Of a stretch of 6,327 bases of DNA, positions 1-5,873 are shown piece by piece (position 1 is the first letter of the stretch; every line of letters starts with the position of its first letter). The notes under the pieces were generated by a model. It saw nothing but the letters and a program-made list of their open reading frames with translations. It made no database searches and was not told where the DNA came from. The position numbers were made by a program, and so were the translations under genes. Source of the DNA: Actinomycetota bacterium (GTDB lineage Bacteria; Actinomycetota; Actinomycetes; S36-B12; UBA5976); contig WLEH01000066.1 of the NCBI GenBank assembly GCA_009704345.1, positions 1 to 6,327 on the forward strand, read 5' to 3'.

Positions 1-489
1 CCCAATATTCCTGATGTGCGCGAAACTGGATCAACGTTTGAAGATAATGCAATTTTGAAAGCAACCACGATTGCAAAGGTGCTTAATCAATCAGTGCTGG
101 CGGATGATTCTGGGATTGAAGTTGATGCGCTAAACGGAATGCCAGGAGTGTTATCTGCGCGCTGGGCTGGATCGCAAAAAAGTGATCAAGCAAATCTGAA
201 CCTATTGCTTTCGCAATTAGCAGACGTTCCAATAGAGCGCAGAACGGCAAGATATGTTTGTGTTGCGGCATATGCCGATCCAGCTGGTGAGATTAAATCC
301 ACTCGAGGCGAGTGGGAGGGCGTAGTTGCGACAGCTCCTGTTGGGTCAAATGGATTTGGTTATGACCCTATTTTCTATTTACCGGACCTCAATAAAACCG
401 TAGCTGAATTGCCTGAGGAAACAAAGGATTCGTTAAGTCATCGACTTCATGCGTTCACGAGATTAGCCGCATTAATTGGCCAAATCTGA
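1..489 (+). CDS. rdgB: RdgB/HAM1-family non-canonical purine NTP pyrophosphatase (5'-truncated)
   Basis: This is the C-terminal 162 residues of a dITP/XTP pyrophosphatase. The enzyme is cytosolic and hydrolyses ITP, dITP and XTP to the monophosphate plus pyrophosphate, keeping deaminated purines out of DNA and RNA. The frame is open to base 1 and begins PNIPDVRETGSTFEDNA, so the GTG at 16 is an internal Val codon and not the start. Comparison with the roughly 197-residue E. coli protein suggests about 30-40 N-terminal residues lie off the left edge, including the TGN-K substrate-binding motif. Visible family motifs are ETGSTFEDNAILKA (fragment residues 8-21), ADDSG with the catalytic Asp (34-38), the G-x-PG-x-x-SAR segment, FGYDPIF (119-125) and the SHR base-recognition motif (146-148). 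It ends at TGA 487-489, 70 bases before secA on the same strand. In many actinobacteria rdgB follows rph (RNase PH), which would lie upstream here; that is inference. Confidence 0.95.
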   Translation, partial: PNIPDVRETGSTFEDNAILKATTIAKVLNQSVLADDSGIEVDALNGMPGVLSARWAGSQKSDQANLNLLLSQLADVPIERRTARYVCVAAYADPAGEIKSTRGEWEGVVATAPVGSNGFGYDPIFYLPDLNKTVAELPEETKDSLSHRLHAFTRLAALIGQI

Positions 490-546
490 CCATTTTGTGG
501 GGGATTAAGCCTCACCGCCTACGATTAGCCGCAACCCAATAGACCT

Positions 547-552
547 AAGGAG
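547..552 (+). promoter_or_regulatory. Ribosome binding site of secA
   Basis: AAGGAG lies 7 bases before the GTG at 560. This is good Shine-Dalgarno spacing and fixes that GTG as the secA start. The start also agrees with the family N-terminus (short lead, then SKVLRAGEGKKLKR). Confidence 0.85.
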
Positions 553-559
553 CCAATTC

Positions 560-3217
560 GTGGCGCAGATTCTCAGCAAGGTGTTACGCGCTGGCGAGGG
601 TAAAAAACTCAAGCGAATTCAGGCAGTTGCTAAGGCCGTTAACGCTATTGAAGATGAGTTCATCAAATTATCTGATGCGGAACTTCGCGGCCTCACTGAT
701 CAATATCGCGAACGCCTAGCTGCTGGCGAAACCCTTGATGATCTGATGGTCGAAGCATTTGCCACCGTCCGCGAGGCAGCAAAACGAACCTTGGGACAGC
801 GCCATTATGACGTGCAGCTAATGGGTGGTGCGGCACTTCATTTGGGCAATATTGCAGAGATGAAAACGGGTGAAGGTAAGACACTGGTTTCGACTCTTGC
901 GGCATATCTAAATGCACTAACCGGTGAAGGCGTGCATGTAGTTACCACAAATGATTATTTAGCTGAGCGTGACTCGGAATGGATGGGTCGAGTTCACCGA
1001 TTCTTGGGACTAAATGTTGGTGTGATTTTATCTAATATGAGCGCAGCCCAGCGCCGCGAGATGTATGCGGCCGACATTACTTACGGTACAAATAATGAAT
1101 TTGGTTTTGATTACCTACGCGACAACATGGCTTGGCAACCTGCTGAATTAGTGCAGCGAGGACACAATTTTGCCATCGTCGATGAGGTTGACTCGATCCT
1201 GATCGATGAAGCTCGCACGCCACTAATTATTTCGGGTCCGGCTGATGAAGCAAATGAGCTGTATGGCCAGTTTGCTCGCATCGCTAATCAATTAAAGCGC
1301 GATGAGCACTATGAAGTTGATGAAAAGAAGCGCACAGTTGGTGTCACTGAAGCGGGCATCACCAAAGTAGAGCAACTTTTAGATATTGATAATTTGTATA
1401 AACCAGAGAACACACCATTAATTGGATTCTTAAACAATTCACTCAAAGCAAAAGAACTATACCGAAAAGATCGCGATTACATTGTTCGCGATGGCGAAGT
1501 GTTAATTGTTGATGAGCACACCGGCCGCGTACTCTCTGGTCGTCGATATTCCGAGGGCATGCACCAATCCATTGAAGCGCGCGAGGGCGTGGTGATTAAT
1601 CAGGAAAATCAGACGCTCGCCACCATCACGCTGCAAAATTACTTCAGGCTCTATGGCAAGTTGTCAGGTATGACCGGTACTGCGATGACTGAAGAAGGAG
1701 AATTTGATCGCATCTATAAATTAGGTGTAATTCAGATTCCAACTAACATGCCAATGCGCCGAACGGATCAAGCAGATTTGGTTTATCGCACTGAAGAGGC
1801 AAAATTCAATGCTGTGGTATCTGATATTACTGAGCGCAACAAAACTGGTCAACCGGTTTTGATTGGTACCACCTCAGTTGAGAAATCAGAGCTGCTATCG
1901 GCCATGCTGAAGCGCAAAGGTGTGCAGCATGAAGTGCTAAATGCTAAGCAACACGATCGAGAAGCAGCAATTGTGGCAATGGCAGGTAAAAAGTTTGCGG
2001 TCACAGTATCTACCAATATGGCCGGGCGCGGTACTGACATTATGTTGGGTGGAAATGCCGAATTTCTTGCTGATCAAGAACTACAACGCGCTGGCTTAGA
2101 TCCAGTTGAAGCGGCTGAAGAATATGAATCAGCCTGGCCCGCAGCACTAGCAAAATCACAAGCTGCCGTTGCTGCAGAGCATGATGAAGTAGTAGCCCTT
2201 GGTGGTCTTTATGTGCTTGGCACGGAACGACATGAGAGCCGCCGAATTGATAATCAGCTGCGTGGCCGATCGGGCCGACAAGGAGATCCAGGTGAAAGCC
2301 GATTTTATTTATCATTAACTGATGATTTAATGCGTCGGTTTAAATCTGATTTGGTTGATTCATTCCTGCGTCGATTTAACGTGCCAGATGATGTACCAAT
2401 TGAAGCTAAGATGGTTTCTAATGCCATCAAGAATGCGCAGACTCAAGTTGAGCAGCAGAACTTTGAGATTCGAAAGAATATCCTCAAGTATGACGAGGTA
2501 ATGAATCAGCAGCGTAAAGTGATTTATCAAGAACGCCAGCGGGTGCTGGCTGGCGCTGATTTGAAGAGTGAAATTCATGAATTCATGCGTGACACCATTG
2601 CCGATTACGTCACCTCAGCAACGCAAGATCCATATGAAGAGAATTGGGATCTAGATACGCTATGGAGTGCGCTACAACAACTTTATCCGGTCTCGGCTAC
2701 ATCAGAGCAGATTCGAGTTTCATCCGGTGGCGTGCTTGATCCTGAGGTGATGACCGCTTTCTTAATTGAAGATGCCGAGCAGGCTTACCAAGCGCGAGAA
2801 GATTCGTTGGGCGAAGAAGTGATGCGAGAGCTAGAGCGTCGAGTGGTACTAAGCGTGCTTGATACAAAATGGCGCGAGCATCTATACGAAATGGATTACC
2901 TCCAGAACGGAATCGGATTGCGAGCGATGGGGCAGCGAGATCCGCTCGTTGAATATCAACGCGAGGGCTTTGATCTGTTTGCCGCCATGATGGATGCCAT
3001 CAAGGAAGAAACAGTGACTTATGTTTTTGCCGCACAAGTACAAGTGACCCCGGCAGCCAATGACAGCGTCGCAGTTGAGGCACCAGGACTTGCTACCGCA
3101 CCAACTCGGTCATCTGGTGGGGGAGATTTGGAATATCCAGATACTCCTCGTAATGCAGTTTGTCCTTGTGGTTCAGGCAAGAAATACAAGCGTTGCCACG
3201 GTGACCCACGTCGCTAG
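560..3217 (+). CDS. secA: Preprotein translocase ATPase SecA (SecA1 type)
   Basis: SecA is the ATP-driven motor that pushes unfolded preproteins through the SecYEG channel; it acts in the cytoplasm and at the membrane face. The protein is 885 residues and full length. The GTG start is supported by AAGGAG 7 bases upstream. Visible in order are Walker A MKTGEGKT (residues 101-108), TTNDYLAERD (129-138), GTNNEFGFDYLRD (176-188), Walker B DEVDSILIDEART (208-220), the preprotein cross-linking region from about 222 to 370, and SGMTGTAMTE (369-378). Next come the second helicase-like domain with STNMAGRGTDIMLGG (484-498) and QLRGRSGRQGDPG (566-578), then the helical scaffold/wing region with ILKYDEVMNQQR (641-652). 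A variable linker (about 825-862) leads to a C-terminal SEC-C zinc motif with Cys868, Cys870, Cys879 and His880, the site that in other bacteria binds SecB or ribosomes and lipid. Sequence and length match actinobacterial SecA1, the essential housekeeping copy, rather than the accessory SecA2. All key motifs are intact. The TAG stop overlaps the stop of the convergent DUF1003 gene. Confidence 0.98.
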   Translation: MAQILSKVLRAGEGKKLKRIQAVAKAVNAIEDEFIKLSDAELRGLTDQYRERLAAGETLDDLMVEAFATVREAAKRTLGQRHYDVQLMGGAALHLGNIAEMKTGEGKTLVSTLAAYLNALTGEGVHVVTTNDYLAERDSEWMGRVHRFLGLNVGVILSNMSAAQRREMYAADITYGTNNEFGFDYLRDNMAWQPAELVQRGHNFAIVDEVDSILIDEARTPLIISGPADEANELYGQFARIANQLKRDEHYEVDEKKRTVGVTEAGITKVEQLLDIDNLYKPENTPLIGFLNNSLKAKELYRKDRDYIVRDGEVLIVDEHTGRVLSGRRYSEGMHQSIEAREGVVINQENQTLATITLQNYFRLYGKLSGMTGTAMTEEGEFDRIYKLGVIQIPTNMPMRRTDQADLVYRTEEAKFNAVVSDITERNKTGQPVLIGTTSVEKSELLSAMLKRKGVQHEVLNAKQHDREAAIVAMAGKKFAVTVSTNMAGRGTDIMLGGNAEFLADQELQRAGLDPVEAAEEYESAWPAALAKSQAAVAAEHDEVVALGGLYVLGTERHESRRIDNQLRGRSGRQGDPGESRFYLSLTDDLMRRFKSDLVDSFLRRFNVPDDVPIEAKMVSNAIKNAQTQVEQQNFEIRKNILKYDEVMNQQRKVIYQERQRVLAGADLKSEIHEFMRDTIADYVTSATQDPYEENWDLDTLWSALQQLYPVSATSEQIRVSSGGVLDPEVMTAFLIEDAEQAYQAREDSLGEEVMRELERRVVLSVLDTKWREHLYEMDYLQNGIGLRAMGQRDPLVEYQREGFDLFAAMMDAIKEETVTYVFAAQVQVTPAANDSVAVEAPGLATAPTRSSGGGDLEYPDTPRNAVCPCGSGKKYKRCHGDPRR

Positions 3218-3222
3218 CTAGC
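3213..3222. other. Shared stop-codon palindrome between convergent genes
   Basis: GCTAGCTAGC is a perfect 10-base palindrome at the meeting point of secA and the DUF1003 gene. The CTAG at 3214-3217 supplies both stops: TAG 3215-3217 for secA on the plus strand and TAG 3216-3214 for the DUF1003 gene on the minus strand. The two coding regions therefore overlap by 4 bases. No stem-loop with a T-run is visible here, so neither gene has an intrinsic terminator at its end. Confidence 0.9.
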
Positions 3223-3690
3223 AGCGCCCTTGTCTTGTTCTTTAATCTCGGCGAGTAATTCTCTGATTTCAGCACGCAGATAATCTCTGGTTGCGACATC
3301 ACCTAGCGCTGCTCGGATTGCTGATATTTCGCGTGCTAGATACTCAGAGCTAGCATGGAGGCGTTCATTGTGTGCACGATCCTCAGCGTAAGTGACACGA
3401 TCACGGTCGGCTTGACGATTTTGCGCCAGCAAAATTAGCGGAGCCGCATATGAAGCTTGAAGCGAAAGAACTAAAGTGAGAAAAATAAATGGATATTCGT
3501 CATATCGTAAATATTGTGGTGCAACTATATTCAAACTGACCCAGCCGGTAACAACTACCGTCATCCAGGCAATAAAGCGCCATGAGCCGATAAAGCGGGC
3601 GATTCGTTCACTAACTTGGCCAATTCGCTCTGGATCACGCGCTTGTGGAAAAGATTTAGTGGCTGGTTGATCTAGTCTTCGATTAGCCAT
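3214..3690 (-). CDS. DUF1003 family two-helix membrane protein
   Basis: This is a 158-residue member of the DUF1003 family, whose molecular function is unknown to me. The ATG at 3690-3688 is chosen over a longer reading from 3738 because GGAGG sits 6 bases upstream and because MANRRLD fits the family; the longer version would lie mostly inside the upstream gene. A basic, polar N-terminus of about 30 residues is followed by the family core: RFIGSWRFIAWMT starting membrane helix 1 (about 38-57), a short loop APQYLRYDEYP, and helix 2 (about 67-90) with PFIFLTLVLSLQASYAAPLI. The conserved LLAQNRQADRDR motif (87-98) follows, then a charged helical, coiled-coil-like tail (about 100-154) with EYLAREISAIR and ATRDYLRAEIRELL. 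No signal peptide or catalytic motif is seen. It is translated with the CBS/MgtE-N gene (8-base overlap), a pairing that recurs in actinobacteria as I recall. A role in ion homeostasis or membrane stress is only inference. Confidence 0.92.
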   Translation of the reverse strand: MANRRLDQPATKSFPQARDPERIGQVSERIARFIGSWRFIAWMTVVVTGWVSLNIVAPQYLRYDEYPFIFLTLVLSLQASYAAPLILLAQNRQADRDRVTYAEDRAHNERLHASSEYLAREISAIRAALGDVATRDYLRAEIRELLAEIKEQDKGAAS

Positions 3691-4927
3691 GTTGGACCTC
3701 CGGTTGGTCTCGCCAATCACTTGGCAACATATGATCAATTAAATCATCAGCGGTAATAGCCCCAATTAATCTGCCAGCTTCATCAGTAACCGGCAGCGCA
3801 ACTAAATTGTAGGTTGCGAAGCGCTTAGTTACTTCACTTAAGGTTGCCGTTGGCAGCACCGCATCAATTTCCGCATCAAGCACTGATGAAACTAAAGTAA
3901 ATGGTGGCTCTCGCAGCAATCGCTGGGTGTGGACGACGCCGAGGAATTTGCCAGTTGGTGTTTCAGTTGGAGCTCGAACAACAAATACCTGAGCTGCTAG
4001 GGATGGCGTTACTTCCTTAACTCGAACTGCAGCCAGCGCATCAGCGACAGTGGCACTTGCAGCGAGAATAACTGGATTAGAAGTCATCATGCCGCCAGCG
4101 GTGTAATCACCGTAGGTGAGCAGTCGCTTAAGTCCAGCAGCATCAGTTGGCTCCATTAACTCCAAATAAGTGGCCGCACTTTCTGGAGACATTTCACTCA
4201 GCACATCTGCCGCATCCGCTGGGTCCATCTCTTCTAATACATTTGCGGCGCGGTTCACCTCAAAGCGTTGCAGCAGTGCTACTCGATCATCATCGGGTAG
4301 TTCTTCTAGCAACGCGGCAAGAACTTCATCTTCGAGATCTTGGGCAATTTGAAGTCGTATCTCAAAGGGAAGTTTTAGTAAAAATTTTGCTGCATCTGCT
4401 TCATGCATTTCATTTACCTGGGCTAGTAATCTCTGCTCTTCAGTCACAGAAACATGAGATGCTTCTAAAATCAACTCAGACCAATCAACCATAGTTTCGG
4501 AGGCTCGGCGCATAAAACCAGCCGTCGTGTCTCGGACAAACAAAGTAGTAATCGACCATTCTTTAGTTTTTGAATCTAGTTGCATGGCTAAGTCAACAAT
4601 CTTTTGTTTGGCTTGCTTACCCTGCACTTGAAAATTTTGATTGCGAAGTTGCCCAAGTGCGAGAACTTCATCGGCATGCAATTGGAATCTACGTAAATTC
4701 AACGTTCCAGTGCTTACTACTTGCTCGGCTGATATATCTGTGATTCGACCCATTGGCAAAAAGATTCGTCGCTTGGGCGGCACCTCAACTACTAGGCCGC
4801 GCACTCTAGGCGCTCTAAGTGCGGTGGGCCGAGAGATTACGGCATCGCGAATTCGACCTACTTGATCTCCGCTTGGATCAAATATGGCAGTTCCGGCTAA
4901 CCGGGCGAGAAATATCCGACGCTCCAC
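3683..4927 (-). CDS. PRC-barrel/MgtE-N/CBS domain protein without a channel domain
   Basis: This 414-residue, wholly soluble protein resembles the cytoplasmic sensor of MgtE magnesium channels but has no membrane part. Residues 3-75 (RIFLARLAG, FDPSGDQVGRIRD, RIFLPMGRI) look like a PRC-barrel. Residues about 85-158 may form a second, more diverged one (EVLALGQL to VDWSELILE). Residues about 165-270 are an acidic helical-repeat MgtE N domain (ALLEELPDDDRVALLQRF, VLEEMDPADAADVLSEMSPE). Residues 275-405 hold two CBS domains, opening with TAGGMMTSNPVIL (276-288) and ending with LPVTDEAGRLIGAITADDLIDHMLP. In MgtE these domains bind Mg2+ and, in some members, ATP. A regulatory or sensing role is therefore likely, but the partner is unproven. 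The GTG at 4927 is the first usable start because an in-frame TAG lies four codons upstream; no clear Shine-Dalgarno precedes it. Such genes are often labelled 'magnesium transporter', which is misleading because no transport domain is present. Confidence 0.92.
   Translation of the reverse strand: MERRIFLARLAGTAIFDPSGDQVGRIRDAVISRPTALRAPRVRGLVVEVPPKRRIFLPMGRITDISAEQVVSTGTLNLRRFQLHADEVLALGQLRNQNFQVQGKQAKQKIVDLAMQLDSKTKEWSITTLFVRDTTAGFMRRASETMVDWSELILEASHVSVTEEQRLLAQVNEMHEADAAKFLLKLPFEIRLQIAQDLEDEVLAALLEELPDDDRVALLQRFEVNRAANVLEEMDPADAADVLSEMSPESAATYLELMEPTDAAGLKRLLTYGDYTAGGMMTSNPVILAASATVADALAAVRVKEVTPSLAAQVFVVRAPTETPTGKFLGVVHTQRLLREPPFTLVSSVLDAEIDAVLPTATLSEVTKRFATYNLVALPVTDEAGRLIGAITADDLIDHMLPSDWRDQPEVQHG
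3697..3701 (-). promoter_or_regulatory. Ribosome binding site of the DUF1003 gene, inside the upstream gene
   Basis: On the minus strand GGAGG lies 6 bases before the ATG at 3690. It falls within the last codons of the CBS/MgtE-N gene (around Pro-Glu-Val), so ribosomes finishing that gene pass over it. This arrangement favours translational coupling and decides the DUF1003 start. Confidence 0.85.
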
Positions 4928-4970
4928 CAGGTAAGGCTAACCCATGGAAGATAGCCCGTAAGGTCGTTCC
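4928..4970. promoter_or_regulatory. Divergent intergenic region, 43 bases
   Basis: This is the only gap between the minus-strand CBS/DUF1003 unit and the plus-strand transporter gene, so transcription in both directions should start in or very near it. A possible minus-strand promoter is TTCACG (4975-4970) and TATCTT (4953-4948), with 16 bases between them; it would give a leader of only about 14 bases. No convincing -10 for the plus strand was found inside the gap. The promoter boxes are weak matches, and only the regional assignment is offered with confidence. Confidence 0.45.
4959..4963 (+). promoter_or_regulatory. Ribosome binding site of the EamA transporter gene
   Basis: TAAGG (followed by T) lies 7 bases before the GTG at 4971. 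It favours that start over the in-frame GTG at 4980, for which the spacing would be 16 bases. Confidence 0.6.
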
Positions 4971-5873
4971 GTGAATCCCGTGCATTATCGAACTGACCTA
5001 ATTGCACTCTCTATTGCAGTGCTGGCAGTGTCAAGTTCTGGACCCATGATTGCCGCTTGCGCAGCGCCAGCACTGGCTATTGCATTTTGGCGCTGCTTTA
5101 TTGGCGCAAGCGTCACAGCGCCAGTTGCTTGGTTGCAAAATCGAGAAATTTGGCGGGCATTAACAACTCGAGATTGGTTAGGTGCTGGACTGGCTGGGTT
5201 GTTTTTAGGTCTGCATTTTGCGGCATGGATTCCATCATTGCGATACACCTCAATAGCTGCCTCAACCGCAATTGTGGCAACTCAAGTGGTTTGGGCGGCG
5301 CTGATTGCACATGTACTTGGCACTAAAGCGCCAAGGCGGGAATGGTTTGGCATTGCAATTAGTTTAATTGGTGTGATTATGTTAACTGGAATAGATGTTA
5401 GTTTAAATCGAACTGCTCTAATTGGTGATTTACTTGCGCTAATTGGCGCAGTTATGGCAGCAGCATATATGGCCGTTGGTCAGCGAGTGCGACAAAATAT
5501 TCCAACCAGTGTTTACACCACCATAGTTTATGGCGCCGCCGCTGTTGTGTTATTCGTTTTTGTGTTAGTTTCAAATTCGCCACTAACTGGATATGCCGCC
5601 CGTGATTGGATTTTGATTTTGGCCTTAACCGCAATTGCGCAGTTGCTTGGTCATACCTTGATGAATATGGCGCTGCGTTCATTATCAGCAACCACAATTA
5701 GCTTAGCAATTTTACTGGAGTTGCCAGGTGCAGTTTTGATCGCTTGGTTCTGGCCCGGTCAGCAACCACCTTGGCAGTTATTCCCAGCAATGGTGTTAAT
5801 TATGGTCGGATTAGTAATTGTAATAAGATCAACTAGAGCGAATTACACCAAAACTGATCCAACACCGCAGTAG
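4971..5873 (+). CDS. EamA/DMT-superfamily transporter (RhaT/YdcZ-like permease)
   Basis: This 300-residue integral membrane protein of the drug/metabolite transporter superfamily has the usual family length. About ten hydrophobic helices can be read, near residues 9-27, 30-50, 70-88, 94-115, 123-141, 150-170, 180-200, 212-231, 238-259 and 268-286. They form two EamA halves of about five helices each. Family features include the early SSSGPMIAACAA segment and FWRCFIGA (39-46), HFAAWIPSLRYTSIAAST ending the first half's core, and the second-half HTLMNMALRSLSATTISLAILLELPGAVLIAWF (228-260). This last matches the typical EamA region where helices 8-9 carry a conserved Glu-Pro-like bend, here ELPG. 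The substrate cannot be told from sequence; members export or import amino acids, metabolites or drugs. The start is GTG 4971 with TAAGG upstream; GTG 4980 is a less likely alternative. It ends in two consecutive TAG codons (5871-5876), and its last 41 bases overlap the convergent hydrolase gene. Confidence 0.9.
   Translation: MNPVHYRTDLIALSIAVLAVSSSGPMIAACAAPALAIAFWRCFIGASVTAPVAWLQNREIWRALTTRDWLGAGLAGLFLGLHFAAWIPSLRYTSIAASTAIVATQVVWAALIAHVLGTKAPRREWFGIAISLIGVIMLTGIDVSLNRTALIGDLLALIGAVMAAAYMAVGQRVRQNIPTSVYTTIVYGAAAVVLFVFVLVSNSPLTGYAARDWILILALTAIAQLLGHTLMNMALRSLSATTISLAILLELPGAVLIAWFWPGQQPPWQLFPAMVLIMVGLVIVIRSTRANYTKTDPTPQ
5833..5873. other. 41-base antisense overlap of two convergent coding regions
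   Basis: The plus-strand transporter gene ends at TAG 5871-5873, while the minus-strand hydrolase gene ends at TAG 5835-5833. The overlap encodes about the last 13 residues of each protein. These are a polar tail after the final membrane helix of the transporter and the end of the last helix (VLDQFWCNSL) of the hydrolase. No terminator-like hairpin is visible in it. Confidence 0.85.

Noticed and set aside
16..18. GTG at 16 as the start of the pyrophosphatase
   Set aside because: The upstream codons are open and match the family (PNIPD before VRETGSTF), and residues from the family N-terminus are missing, so the gene is cut by the window edge.
497..515. Hairpin GTGGGG / CCTCAC with a 7-base loop between rdgB and secA, considered as a terminator
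   Set aside because: The stem is only six pairs with one G-T wobble and has no T-run after it; the following bases are C-rich. It does not qualify as an intrinsic terminator and is too weak to call as a regulatory structure.
495..525. Possible secA promoter: TTGTGG (495-500) and TACGAT (520-525)
   Set aside because: The spacing is 19 bases and the boxes are poor matches; such patterns occur by chance. secA may equally be transcribed with rdgB.
461..533. 11-base direct repeat GATTAGCCGCA at 461-471 and 523-533
   Set aside because: There are only two copies, one inside the rdgB coding sequence, and no symmetry or further copies were seen. Probably chance.
3476..3670. 64-codon plus-strand open frame opposite the DUF1003 gene
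   Set aside because: It is antisense to a clear family member, with no ribosome site or recognisable domain.
3691..3738. Longer DUF1003 reading with a start at 3738 (adds 16 residues)
   Set aside because: The extension lies entirely within the CBS gene, does not resemble the family N-terminus and lacks a ribosome site, whereas ATG 3690 has GGAGG at 6 bases.
4147..4494. 115-codon plus-strand open frame opposite the CBS/MgtE-N gene
   Set aside because: It is fully antisense to a well-supported gene; its His/Leu/Ser-rich translation matches nothing I recognise and looks like a shadow of the acidic helical repeats.
3683..4927. Annotation as a complete MgtE magnesium transporter
   Set aside because: The protein ends after the second CBS domain at residue 414 and contains no membrane helices, so it cannot be a channel by itself.
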